This document shows positions 46,110 through 58,040 of a DNA stretch of 64,000 nt, piece after piece (positions within the stretch are counted from its first letter, which is position 1; each line of letters starts with the position of its first letter). The notes beneath the pieces are model-generated. The model had not been told where the DNA came from, searched no databases, and saw nothing but the letters and a program-made list of their open reading frames with translations. The translations under genes were made by a program, and so were the position numbers. Source of the DNA: Cryptomeria japonica (lineage: Eukaryota; Streptophyta; Pinopsida; Cupressales; Cupressaceae); NCBI RefSeq assembly GCF_030272615.1, contig NC_081413.1, positions 19,416,285 to 19,480,284 of the forward strand, in the 5' to 3' direction.

Positions 46110-46405
46110 CACTTCAACCATTTTAAGGTTCAAAGTTCAAGTTCAAGTGTGGTATGTGACATAGGGGCTTTGTTAAAAAAATGGTGTTAAAGGTCTTGGT
46201 GGTAGTAGTTCATTGAACTGGAACCATGAACTTTTAGAGTGGTTCAAGGTTCAAGGTTCAACATGTTAAAGCAAGTCTTGCGTAAGTCATATTTTATAAT
46301 GGGTAAGCTTCATGTTCACGTGTTTTGCACTAATACTATTTTGAACTTGAACCTTTGAACTTATTTTCGAAGGGTTCAAGGTTCAAGGTTCAAACTTTAG
46401 AATTG
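46110..46405. repeat. GTTCAAG-rich cluster in the insertion
   Basis: GGTTCAAGGTTCAAGGTTCAA-like tracts near 46245 and 46375, the related AGGTTCAAAGTTCAAGTTCA near 46128, and the inverse TTGAACTTGAACC near 46342, a potential stem. Confidence 0.7.
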
Positions 46406-46783
46406 ATGACTTTGGAGATAAAGTGGACAAGTGTCGGCATACAAGGAATATTTTGGATTTAAAAGATGAACCTCAAGAAAATAAATTGTGATGTGAATCC
46501 ATACTTGGGAATAATCATTCCAAGTAAAGGATGCAGAGGAGAAAAGACTTGCTATTAATGAACTGTCAGAACTTGATCTTTTTGACACAATTTGGCACGA
46601 ATGAGTATGTAGTTTTCAAATCATGACAGATCGTGCGACTAATATTTTAGGCCAGTCCCTAAGATTTATTTTATTTAAAACAAGTTACTTCACTTTATCA
46701 TTTACCCAATTTGGTAAGTAGAAGGTTAATGCAGGTGACATTTCTTACTCTCGACTCTATGAATTCTCAGTTTTGCATGAAAG

Positions 46784-48350
46784 GTGAGTGCAAGTTCTTC
46801 CTCTTTTCCTGTTGGTTTTCATGAATTGAAAGTATTATTTGATACTTCAGTCGGTTCAGTCAATTCTTCCTACTGTGTATTTTCTAATTGTAAAACTAAA
46901 ATGAGACCGAAAGTACCTCAAGTAGACCAGAAGTCTTGGCTAGTTCATTCCCTGCCTGACATAGGAGATACTTTTCCACCATCAGTAGATTTAAATGAAT
47001 TCCATGAAAGAGTGAAATTCTACTAGCTCCCCTTTGATACAGAAAATTTCAGATAGTGGGTTGATAGAAGTTGTTGCATTTCCTCTAACTATGTCATGTC
47101 CAGAAGTAGTTTTGGAATGTATGAGCAGATATGATCCTATAAAGAGGTGTGTAAGAGATGTAGAGGGTAAGGTTTTTCTTGCAATTAATCGATAGTTTGT
47201 TTCTGCCGTAATAAAAATACCAGAGAAAGAGCAATATGAGGACTGGATGGTATGCAAGTCACAAGGGATTTTCTCTGAGAAGAAGTCATGTTATAGGAGT
47301 GTCATTGCAAGAAATTGGTTATAAAAAATTCAAAAAGGGGGTTCAAGACAGCCAAGCCCATTTACCCTAGAGCATCTGATTTAGGAAGTAAGGGACATGA
47401 TCATTTTATTGCATAAAATACGAGGAAATTAGATAGCCTTTTATTGGGAGGATTGGATGTATTTCTTTATTTGGGTCACTTTTGGTGACAAGAGATACAT
47501 AGATTGGGCAGAGTTAATTGCAAAAAGAATGCATGAGGGTTTAAGTTGTTTTGGGAACAAAAACTTCTATATGTCATCCTACCTCATATATTATTTAGCT
47601 TGTACTCGTTAATGGGTAGGTTTGTATCATGAAACTTGGCAGAATGACATGAAGATATATGAATATCACCCGCATTTGTAACAACATAGGATTACTGAAA
47701 ATTATTATAAGGTTCACAATAAGTTCCTGGGCAGGTTAGTATTTGAATTGAAAGGAGATGTTCATAAGAGATTGACTGAAGAAGCTATGTAGTTTATAAA
47801 TATATATGACAACTTCTATATTCAGTTCTCTAGGTTCACTTATTTGAGGGTTTGTGGATTTGAAGGAGAACCCTAAAAATTGCCAAGGTATGCCTTTGAC
47901 AGATAAGTGTTAATTTAATTTTGCAGGCAATTGGCTCATATAGATAAGAAATATGGGTAAGAACACCAAACAGGGGTTTCCTTTCCCATTGAGCTCACAT
48001 ACTACACTTGTAGCAGTGTTTCAGATGCTTTGAATTTGGAAATAGAGTTCAAAAGGTTCAAATTTCAGTTGTATTTCTCCCATGTTGAATTTGATACTAA
48101 AGGATTTGCAATGACACACTTTACATTCAGGGAGAATTTTTGACATGTACCTAATTTAGAAGACTTTTGGGCAGATTGTGTGGATGAGTATGAAGTCCGA
48201 AAAAGAGCTCACCTGAGACTCACAGTGAAGAAAATTCAGGATTATAGTCTGAAGATAAACACTGCAAATATTGTAGATGATGAGAATGATTTGCTTGATT
48301 CCAAATTTGTTGATGATAGGCAGCCAGGGGTAATACTAGAGATTGACTAG
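46784..48350 (+). pseudogene. Unknown large gene carried by the 4.83-kb insertion, 5' part
   Basis: I do not recognise a domain. Translation fragments in shifting frames: SWLVHSLPDIGDTFPPSVDL and NEFHERVKFY (to 47026); LIEVVAFPLTMSCPEVVLEC; EDWMVCKSQGIFSEKKSCYR; FYWEDWMYFFIWVTFGDKRY; YLIYYLACTR; YYKVHNKFLGRLVFELKGDV; FSRFTYLRVCGFEGEP; HFTFRENF; VDEYEVRKRAHLRL. Together they suggest one protein of over 900 residues. Such a protein seems familiar to me from conifer gene predictions, but that is recollection and not verified. Many stops and shifts show it is dead. Confidence 0.5.
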
Positions 48351-48755
48351 ACAAAGGATGAAGATGAAAAGATTCAAACTAGGACAATCTTGGTCATTCA
48401 AAGAACAGAGAAGTGGCTTAAAAAGTGAAGACCAAGAAGAAGTTCAAGGAAAGATTCAACCTCACCCACCGAGGTCTTGGTATCTAATTCTCTTGTCCCA
48501 TATTGTGCTGCAGGTTTACAAAAATAGGGAAAAGGAAGACAGAGAGAAAAGATAGTGCAAACCAAAGAGGAGATGACTTTTATTAGAGTCACCCGCTCAA
48601 GAACAAGAGGCAAAAGACATTACTTGCCTATTGATATTATAGTAGTTGATCTCAAGATGGATACTACTTCAATTGATCCAATCAAAGAGTGACAAGGTTT
48701 AGCAGATGATGGTAATAATCAACAGGAAGAGGAAGCCCCAAATGAAGTTACTACT

Positions 48756-49163
48756 ATGGTAGTCACAGATGGAAAAGAAACTGGAACTGACCCAGATAGG
48801 TCTCAAGTTCCTTCAGGACCACTATGGTTAGAAAACATGTTAAGCAGCAAAAAGAGAAATATTGTTCCAACCTCGATTCCAGTTGAAGATATGGTGAGTA
48901 AGTGCTTGGAAAAAATTCCTAAGGCAAAGAAGTCAAAAACCATGTCAAAGATTGATTTTGATGTAGATAGTGGAAACTATATTGTAGAGATAACACGTCC
49001 ATTAATAGAGGAGAAAACAAAGAGCCCTACATCTCAGGACTTTTTTGTTGAAAGGATTAAAATTGGAACTGCCTCTCGAGCTACAAATGTGCTTCATCTT
49101 GAAGCTTCAACAAAGAAAATCATAACCAGACCCGGAAAGATGAGAAGGATAAAAATTAGATGA
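48756..49163 (+). pseudogene. Unknown large gene in the insertion, middle part
   Basis: Open for 135 codons. Polar, Lys/Glu/Thr-rich (KCLEKIPKAKKSKTMSK, ITRPLIEEKTKSPTS), typical of a disordered linker. Lies between the 5' part and the helical 3' part and is presumably from the same protein. Confidence 0.4.
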
Positions 49164-49303
49164 AAGAGATGTTACGAAGGATGGCAGAGTATATCAAGGC
49201 AATTAATGATCCAAATCCTCAACGTCTATCACAACTTCCAATTTATTTCAATCCTAAGTCCCCTGTAGATCAAAAGACTCTGGAAAAAATATAGAAATGC
49301 AGG

Positions 49304-49913
49304 TTGATCACAAAAATTGTGATGGAGTGGCTAGAAAGAATTCAGAAGTCTGGTGCAAAATACTTTGTTAATTTAAGCAGAGTATATAATGGGGCGATAC
49401 AAGTCATGAAGGAACTGGAAGTTGAGATCATCAATTGGAAAAATGAAGAAGAAAAATGGGTGCCAAAAGTAGTGCAGATGCGAGAAGTGCAAAATTATGG
49501 AGTTACTGAAGTTTCATGCAGAAAAACCTATGGCAGGTTTGGATGATAGCATTTTGTATGTGTGCCAGAAGAATATTGAATGGAGAAATTCTCTGATAAA
49601 ACAGGCTTATGGGGACTTCACGAAATTGATAAATCAACTCGCAGAATTAGTCACCTCCATGAGAAATGAACTTGTGTGCATTGGGATAAAATGCCTAAAA
49701 GATGATGGAAGAACCCTTGAGACAGTTGAGGTTATAATCGAATCATTTAAGGGCAAAATCAATTATGTGAAAGAAGCTAGGGGTTTAGTTCCGGATGACC
49801 TGAGTGTGATTGTTAAAATTGAATCACTCCTATTTTTATGCATTGGACATCTGGATAGTCACTCAGACAAAGTTGCGCAGGTTGAGAAGGAAAAAGAAGT
49901 CTGGAAGCAATGA
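49304..49913 (+). pseudogene. Unknown large gene in the insertion, 3' part
   Basis: Two overlapping frames (49304-49546 and 49497-49913) joined by a frameshift near 49500. Helix-rich: MEWLERIQKSGAKYFVNLSR, then VCQKNIEWRNSLIKQAYGDF and a Lys/Glu-rich end, HLDSHSDKVAQVEKEKEVWK. Probably the C-terminus of the protein begun near 46784. Nothing coding is seen between 49914 and 50858. Confidence 0.45.
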
Positions 49914-50858
49914 ATGACACATGTGAGATTACCTCATGACAAAATCATTCAACACTTTGTCATTGCACATGCAGATTAGAAGAAAGAGGTAGTTACCAGA
50001 ACTGCATAGTAATATTTTCCATTGATGATAGATCCTTTTACTTGTTGGTTGCAATTTTTTTTTTGTTTTGATGTTGGTTTCACTGAATTTGTGGGGTGGA
50101 AGTTGTTGGCTTTTTGTGTTTCCTGTTTTAACCATTGACCAGGTTGTGGCTATATATTTATGTTTTTGAGACTCTAGAAAGGTCTGAAAAACTATGATTT
50201 TTTGACAGCAGATAATATTTGTGTTTTTCTTTAAAATAATTGCTGGAAACTGGAATGATTGATCAATCAATATAAGTTATGGTGTTATATTTAAATCTTG
50301 GTGTTTAAGGAATAGCAATATTCCTTGAGAAGTTTTCTATAAACATGATATCATTTTATGCTCAATCATTTTCTACGTTTTCTTCAATTCATGGTTACCA
50401 TTAGTTGTTAGTAGACTCATTATGTATTGATTTGCCTTGACCCCCCTTTCCCTATGAGGCAAAAGAGAGTATCAATCAACCTTTATTATTGTTGAGCTTC
50501 AGCTATGCTTTGAATTTATACAGTGAGCATGTTTGTGAATCAGAGTCTGTGAACTCTCATTAAATTCTTTTTAGAATATTTTCTCTGCTTTTAGTTTGGA
50601 GGCATTCATTTGTGTTGATGGATGAATGCTAAAGCCTTACAATGCTTTCTGGTAAAAAGTGTTAACATTTCATTTATATAATAAATTCATTGCAAATCAT
50701 ACGAGGAGTTGCCCTCTAATGTAGAGGTTTAATTTTAATCAATTCATCCAACTATTGGTAGTTTATTTCTTTTCATCTAGGACAAACCAAAGTTATATTT
50801 TTGCTTAAGGAAGATAATTATTAAGATTTCAGAAAAGGGACAAATTTGTTTACCAACA
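49914..50858. other. 3' non-coding part of the insertion
   Basis: No gene or repeat recognised; AT-rich. Contains TGTTAGTAGACTCATT near 50405, the only internal resemblance to the insertion's start, and it is too short to call an LTR. Confidence 0.5.
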
Positions 50859-50863
50859 CACTC
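50859..50863. repeat. Target-site duplication CACTC, right copy
   Basis: Matches 46021-46025. Confidence 0.85.
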
Positions 50864-51838
50864 TAATTCTAGAGTATCACCCAATGTAAAGGACGTTTTG
50901 AAATTAAGAATTGGCAACCAAGACTGCACACTGTATCCCAAATATTTCTTTGAATCAAGCCAAACAATGTTGTACAAAACAATTTGTGAAGTACATCCAA
51001 CTTTGCAAATATCACAAAGGGCCTTTGAATCTTTGAATCCATTTTATTATGTACCTCTTAAGATTCGTAATACTTATTGTTGCAAGTACCATGTGGAGTT
51101 TTAAATGTACCATGAACTTTTAAGCCATATTCGCTCTAAGATGCATACTAATGAGATTTTGTAGAGTGTGGTGCAATGCTAATTCCAAGATCATCAAGAG
51201 ACTTGTAAGATCTATTTTTATGCCCTAGAGACGAGGACTGCTATTTCTATAGAAATGATTGTTTGAATGAGAAGTGCTCACAATGTGGTGAGTTGTCAAA
51301 GTTTGTTTGATGTTTTCATGAGGGCAGTGAACACGAGTTTGGAAAGAATTATGTTGAGAAAAAAAGATATGAGATAGTGAAATATACTTTGAAGAGTGGA
51401 GGTGAAGGTTCTAGATGTGAATTAGTCTCAACAGAAGTGAGTGTTGCTGATTTTATTTTCGATTTTAAGGAAAATATTTTCTACAAGTATGAAAGGCACA
51501 CCCATAGGTCTCAGTGGTTGGATCAACAGTTTAGGATGTGTAAGAACTCTTTCCCGATTGACACTATTGTATCGGTGGTTGATTTTGTAGAGAACTATAC
51601 ATTACAACATAAGAATGTGGTACAGTCTCAATACTACAATTCAATTCAGATTGTTTTTTTTGTTCGCATTACATATAGATATTATCCTTATAGTACAAAA
51701 GAGGACAGGAAGATAATCAAGGAGTATCATTTTTATATGAGTGTTGATAGATCACACTCCTCCAAGTATGTGCAACATTCTTTTGAGATTTGTTTTGAGT
51801 TCTTGCATGAGAAACATATTGCAATTGATTTTTTTTGA
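50859..51838 (+). pseudogene. Split large gene, segment 3 (transposase-like C-terminal half)
   Basis: Resumes the frame interrupted at 46025: HSNSRVSPNVKDVLKLRIG, then SQTMLYKTICEVHP, QRAFESLNPFYY, RNTYCCKYHVEF, a gap of stops, and an open stretch 51377-51838 with HRSQWLDQQFRMCK, VSVVDFVENYTLQHKNVVQS and YVQHSFEICFEFLHEKHI. The CCKYHVE cysteine motif, the QWLDxQF and VVDFxENY blocks and a C-terminal HCFE-like block resemble large plant proteins that I believe are DDE-type transposases of an unnamed DNA transposon group. That identity is a recollection and needs a search. Frameshifts and stops (51102, 51163 and others) show loss of function. Confidence 0.5.
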
Positions 51839-53185
51839 GTTCTTAAGCAAAGAGATGACCCTTCAGGCATACTTGAGTAGAAGGTCTTTAATGGTGCCTT
51901 ATTTTTTTTATCATACATTTCATTTCAAACAATGATCATAAAACCTTAATGTTTAATTGTGTTATGTTTATATTAAGGATGTGTTCAAAATGCAAGTCTA
52001 TTGATGAACATTTTTTTTGGCAACACATTTTTTGCATGCACATAGCGAGTACACTCGATATAATGCGAAGGGACATATTTTTACAACATGACTTATTATC
52101 ATGCACTTGATGAGCTTTACAATTTTTGTTATTAGACAACACTATTTGACAATTTTTGATGATATAATTATTGCAAAACCTTTATGCCCATGTAGGTCTT
52201 TTTGATGATATACAACACTATTGCAATATGATTTTCACGTCAACATTATGGGTTCTCTTGATATAATTTGAAGGGACGTATTTTGTATGGTATATAATCC
52301 CACCTTTTCATTTATTATCATGCATTTCACTTGAAGTGATTATCATAAAGCCTTTATGTTCATGCATGCATTTTATATGTAGACTAAAAATTCTTTAAAT
52401 AATAGGTTCATGCTAGATCATTCACAGTTGACTAGTTTACTCTTGGTGATGGTACATAATCCTTTTTGCATTAATGAGATTAAATTTTGTTCATAAACAC
52501 TAAGTCCCTCACTTTGTCAATGTGATTAAATTATGTAAACTTTCACACACTATGTCAAGTGAATGTATTGCCATTTAGAAATGACAATATCTACCATCGT
52601 CTTCAACCATGCAGAGAAATGCAGTGAGAAGGGATTTAATCAACATGCATCTTTCTTCAAAGTTATGCTTGTAGACTTTGCAGAGAAATTGGTAAGTTTC
52701 ATAATTATAAAATCTTGTACGTCTTAAAAATGTTTCAAATGATCTATTTATAATTTGACAAAATAATATGTATTAAGTGTTATAATTTGTTTCTTGTAGC
52801 ACATTCATTCCGCATAAAAAGGTTGCTTATTTTGGTCTTCATTTATATGCAAGCATTGTTATATGTAAGCTTTTCTCTTAGGATATAAGGATGTTCGATG
52901 CAAATGAAGTGGGTTATTATATTTGTAAATGGATGTGAATTAATGTAAGTTTTTTATGCTGATATATGATGTCCATGAGCAAACTGGTTTAGTTATATTG
53001 ATGATATACAATGTATTTGTACATGAGTACATTGGTGTAGTTGTATTGATAATGATGAAAAATAATTTTTGCATATTCGTTCATGGATATCACATGCAAG
53101 TGTAATGGAAATTATGTGTGTACAATACATGGAAATATTGATGATCATTATGTGTCTACAGTGTAATGTTTGTTTATCTATATTT
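51839..53185. other. AT-rich stretch, no intact gene
   Basis: May hold decayed 3' sequence of the split gene. Diverged internal repeats: GATATAAT-GAAGGGACATATTTT near 52057 with a related copy near 52258, and TTATCATGCATTTCA-type blocks near 51907, 52092 and 52318. Confidence 0.5.
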
Positions 53186-54541
53186 TTTTATTGAGTGAGA
53201 CAGACAATTTTTTCGCCAACTGAAAAACTGCTGCCATAATAAAATCGTAGGGAAAATTGAAAAAATGAGATAGGATTTTGTAGGGACCCCTCTCATGGCC
53301 CCATAGGTTCAAACAAATCATTCACAGGTGCCATAGATTCTAAGTTAGGGCCCATCAAATTTTGACAATTTTTAACACTTAGGGTGCTCAAGGGACGATG
53401 TCGATAGGGTATGACCATGAGCATTCAATCGAGTGGAGGGGACAAAATAGGAGCATGAAGAGGGTAAAAATGCCTAACTAGACATGTTGGAACTGATGGT
53501 TTGTGATCACGATGAGAAGAATGAAAAATTGGCCATGCGATAACATTCGATTGAATGAGACTAACGATTTTTTTGCCAATGAAAAAAAATGCTTCCCTAA
53601 TAAAATGGTAGGGAAAATTGAAAAACTGAGATAGGATTTTGTAGGGACCCTCTCATGGCTGCTTAGGTTCAAATGGATCATTTGCAAGTGCCATGGATTT
53701 TGAGTTAGGGCCCGTCAAAGTTTGACAATTTTTAGCACTTAGGGTGCTCAAGGGACGATGCCAATAGGGAATGACCTCAAGCATTCGACTGAGTGGGGGG
53801 GAAATAGGAGCATGAATAGGGTAATAATTCCTAATTAGAAATGTTGGAACTGACGGTTTGGGATCATGATAAGAAGCAAGAAATTGGCCATGTGACAACA
53901 TTCGATTGAATGAGACTAACGATTTTTTTGCCAACGAAAAAAATGCTGCCCTAATAAAACCATAGGGAAAATTAAAAAAACTGTGATAGAATTTTTTAGG
54001 GACCCCTCTCATTGCCCCATAGATTCAAACAAATAGTTCATAGGTTCCATGGATTTCGAGTTAGGGCCCGTCAAAGTTTGACAATTTGTAGCACTTAGGG
54101 TGCTCAAGGGACAACGCCGGTAGGGTATAGCGTTCGACCGAGTTGGGGGGGGGGGGGGGGTAATAGGAGCATGCATAGGGTAATAATTCCTAACTGGACA
54201 TGTGGGAACTGACAATTTGTGATCATGCCAAGCAGAATGAGAAATTGGCCATACGACAACATTCGACTAAATGAGACTGACGATTTTTGTGCCAACGGAA
54301 AAAATGGTGCCCAAATAAAACTGTGGGGAAAATTGAAAAAACTAAGATAGTATTTTGTACTAATTCCTCTCATTGACTTGTAGGTTCAAACGGATCATTC
54401 ACAGGTGCCATGGATTCTGAGTTAGGGCCCATCAAAGTTTGACAATTTTTAGCATTTAGGGTGCTCAAGGGACGACGTCGGTAGGGTATTACCCCAAGCA
54501 TTTGACCGAGTGGGGGGGGGGGGGAATAGGAGCATGCATAG
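53186..54541. repeat. ~360-bp tandem repeat, nearly four copies
   Basis: The landmark GTTAGGGCCC places copies with CCC at 53351, 53711, 54067 and 54428: periods 360, 356 and 361. Other shared blocks: GGGTGCTCAAGGGACGA, CCAACGGAAAAAATG-like, ATAGGAGCATGCATAGGG and a variable poly-G run. Copies differ by several percent. The Copia element interrupts the last copy after GCATAG. Confidence 0.92.
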
Positions 54542-55981
54542 TGATTAATAATGATGAACAACAAATACCCTAACTGGTATTGAGAGGGGGTGGTGAATCA
54601 GTACATACAAAAACTTCTTAGCAACTTATCAAGTTAAAACAATGCTAACCAATTGTCTTCATTACTGAACATAACCATGGAAATACCAATTAAACATAGT
54701 AAGACTATAGACAACATAAACCAGTAAAACTGAATACTTTAAATACATTCAATACTTGATAACTACTTCACCCATAAACATATGTATGTGGTGTGACAAC
54801 AATATCATAACCATTAGCTTTGCATGCATAATCACTTAAACAAAGAATACTTAATCATCATATGAAAAATGCACAACTCATGACACACGTATTTTTCACG
54901 TGGGAACCCAAATGGGAAAACCCACCATGGGGATGAATACCCACAAGCTTGTTTTGAACTCTTTTGAAGCTCTCTCTGTTAGGGGCCTAGTCTGATTACA
55001 GACTTTACAATAAGGTTCTTCTAGGAACTGATCCTGTTAAAGATCACCTGGTTAAGGAATGGCTATATACCCTATTAAAGATTGAAACCTTGTTAAAGGT
55101 TACCTTGCTAGAGGATTTAAAGAACTCAATGAACTTGAGTCACTTGGTTAGAGGATTTACTGTAAGCCTGTTAAAGCTACCCGACAAAGGGATTTTCCTT
55201 CTGGTTAAATGGTTAGAAGACAATAGGTAAAAATCTAATCTAATAACAACACTATATGGTAAGGCAGATCCTTTCAGTTCTTCTACTCTGCAATCACACT
55301 CTGCAGTTTTCATTCACTGGTCTAGAAAGTATCTCATCACTCCGATACATACACAACTTTTTCCAACCACTTACAATAACAAACATCATCGACCTTATAG
55401 ACAACAATTAGGGTGGTAACATAAACCCTAAACCCTAAGCATCTTAGGTTTACAATTACAAGCAGTCCAATCCTGACCATCCAAACACTTTTCATAGAAT
55501 GAAACAATCTTAAACAAATCATAAGTCAATCTACATCATCCATTTTTCACTGCACATAGAAATCAGTAACCCGTCATGCTTTCTTCTCAAACCGCTAAGA
55601 AGAATGTACATTCCCGAGGTAGACATTTAATGCAGTCAATATTCATATGCAAGATCCTCAAGGAAATCCTTCATGTGCACAAAACTGACATGGCATCTCG
55701 ATCTCATCCTCATTTCTTAGCTAACTCATCACATAATATCATCGGTTGCATCGTACAAGCTAGATTTCCAAACCAAAAACCCTAGAGCTGAGACTACCAA
55801 ATGGTAGTCACACTTAGTGAAACCCTGACACTGGTTCACTTCATCTCTTCATACCAGTTCTCCAACTTGATCATTAATAACAACTTCTTCCAATATTCAT
55901 ACCAGTTGACCTATACTTTTTGACATCAATGACAACATATATTATTATCATATTATCATACCAGTTCATCATATGCCAACA
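54542..55981 (-). repeat. 3' LTR of the Copia element, 1440 bp
   Basis: Plus-strand image TGATTAATAATGATG...ATGCCAACA. Its first 560 bp match 60366-60927. Confidence 0.88.
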
Positions 55982-55996
55982 ATCTCCCCCTTTGGC
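55982..55996 (-). other. Polypurine tract of the Copia element
   Basis: Minus-strand GCCAAAGGGGGAGAT next to the LTR start TGTTGGC. Confidence 0.75.
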
Positions 55997-56369
55997 ATTG
56001 ATGGAAATACTTACTTAGCATAGCATTGCAACAAAAAACATCATAGACCAGTGCAACTAAAATATCTTCATCATATATCATACATCAGATATCTTCTCCC
56101 CCTATTGATAACAATGCCAAAGTGGAGGCACAAGCTCCCATACTTCACTATGTTGCTCCCCCTATGGAGTAGCATCTTGAACACATCAATCGTGAAAGAT
56201 TTATTACTGTAATACCTGACTAATGTGGAGCACACATCTTTAGTTTACTTCATGAAGGGGCAAAACCCCTAATTCACCTCTCAAATAGGTAAATGTAGTC
56301 TTTGGTAAGGGATTAGTGAATATGTCTGCTAGCTGCTCCTTACTAGAAACATGTTGTAATACAACCTCT

Positions 56370-57722
56370 CTATTTTGAACCTTCTCTCAAGAAATAATAC
56401 TTTACATCATTCTTCTTAGTTCTAGCATGCAATACTAGATTCTTGGAAATAATGATTGCACTAGTATTGTCACAAAATATACTCACCGGTTCAGATATAG
56501 GTACTTTGAAACTATCCAATACATGTTTCATCCAGATTGTCTGAGTGCAGTTCATAAATGCTACCATATACTCTGCTTCAGTTGTAGACTGAGAAGTACA
56601 ACTCTGCTTCTTACTCGTCCATGAGACTAGTCTTCCACCAAGAAAGAATTCTCCACCGGTTGTGCTTTTCCGATCATCCACATTACCTCCCCAATCTCCA
56701 TCGCTACATACCTTGAGATTAAAATCACCATTGTATGGATACCACAATCCATAGTCAATAGTCCCTTTCAGGTATCTAAGAATCCTCTTGACTGCTACCA
56801 AGTGGGATTCTCTTGGACATTTTTGAAAATGAGCTACTATGCCCACTGCATGATCAATATCTGGTCTGTTGTGCACCACATAGTGCATCTTACTGATCAT
56901 TGACTGATACTCCTTCTCATTCATTAGTGCTAAATCATCTTCCTTAGTCAGTTTACATCTGGTCACCATTGGTATACCAACCAGTTTGTTCTCCTCCATG
57001 CCAAAATTCTTCAATACCTCTTTGACATACTTGAAATAGGTAATAAAGATACCCTCTTTCATTTGTTGAATCTGTAAACCAATGAAGAACTTTATCTCTC
57101 CAATGAGAGACATCTTAAACTCTTTCTTCATTTCATCTGCAAATGCATGACTCATTTCATCATCTCCTCGAAAGATTATGTCATCTACAAATACTTCACA
57201 TATCAGAATCTAGTCACCTTTAGATTTCAGGTAGATGTTTCTATCCTCACTTGTTCTCTAAAACCCTATTTTCACAAGATGAGAGTGTAAACATTCATAC
57301 CATGCCCTAGGTGCTTGTTTCAATCCATACAAGGCTTTGTGTAATCTACACACCATGTTACTATCTTCTAATAAGGCAAACCCATCTGGTTGCTCAATAT
57401 ACACTTTCTCTTCTAGGATTCCATTCAAGAATGTAGACTTCACATCCATCTAGTAAACCTTAAATCCCATGAATGCTGCAAATACAAGTAGCATTCGGAC
57501 ACCTTCCACTCTAGCCACAGGAGAAAAGGTTTCTCCATAGTCTTTTCCCTCTTTCTGAGCATATCCCTTGCATACAAGTCTTGCCTTGTTCCTCACAACT
57601 GTGCCTTCTTCATTTAGCTTATTCTTGATGACCCATTTGGTACCTATGACATTCTTATGTTCTAGTCTAGGTACCAAGGACCATGTTGCATTCTTTTCTA
57701 TTTGGTCTAGCTCCTCTTCCAT
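56370..57722 (-). pseudogene. Copia reverse transcriptase and RNase H
   Basis: Copies element RNA to DNA when intact. From 57722 down: [20 protein letters not shown], then [13 protein letters not shown] and [49 protein letters not shown]; the active site VFVDDIIF (near 57180) is preserved; then KKEFKMSLIGEIKFFIGLQI, YLKGTIDYGLWY and RNase H (SDGDWGG, DRKSTTGG, QSTTEAEYM, CDNTSAIIISKN). Stops at 57450, near 57257 and near 57213 each replace a residue where Gln or a polar residue is expected; two read as CAG-to-TAG. Ends at 56370. Confidence 0.88.
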
Positions 57723-57731
57723 TGCCTTAAT

Positions 57732-58040
57732 CTAGTCTTCATTTGTAAGTGCTTCTCTAGAAGTCTTGGGCTCAAATTCAGAAATCATGTAAAAGTTTTC
57801 TTTCACCTTTCTTCTTGTGAGTATCCTTGCATGTTTATCTCCTATGATCTGCTTTGGATCATGATGTAATTTCACATATCTAGGAATGACTCTAGCTAGT
57901 TCTACTAGCTTTTCCTCTTCTTTTTCACTTACTTCTTCTTCTTCACCTACTGCAGCTTCTACCGGTACAGGAACACTGGGATCTTTACTTGTTTCTTTCT
58001 TAACTAGTTCCAAGAAGGCTACACCCAGTTCATCTTCCAC
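57732..58040 (-). pseudogene. Copia linker between integrase and RT
   Basis: Glu/Lys/Val-rich (AAVGEEEEVSEKEEEKLVEL) then RVIPRYVKLHHDPKQIIGD, the typical acidic spacer and the start of the RT region. Separated from RT by a stop near 57730. Confidence 0.6.

Larger units (their letters stand above)
46026..50858 (+). mobile_element. 4.83-kb TG...CA insertion without visible LTR pair
   Basis: Starts TGTTAGTCCGCTC, ends TTTGTTTACCAACA and is bracketed by CACTC. Ends and target length are those made by an LTR-retrotransposon integrase, but the first and last 450 bp show no direct repeat. No Gag, RT or integrase motif is present. It carries the remains of a large unrelated gene on the plus strand. 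One explanation is a giant solo LTR with a captured gene; another is a non-LTR mobile unit of unknown type. Confidence 0.75.

Noticed and set aside
46026-46560. LTR at the left end of the 4.83-kb insertion
   Set aside because: Compared by eye with 50400-50858; no direct repeat beyond TGTTAGT, so an LTR pair was not called.
55337-55785. ORFs within the Copia LTR
   Set aside because: Short, inside a non-coding LTR, and no motif.
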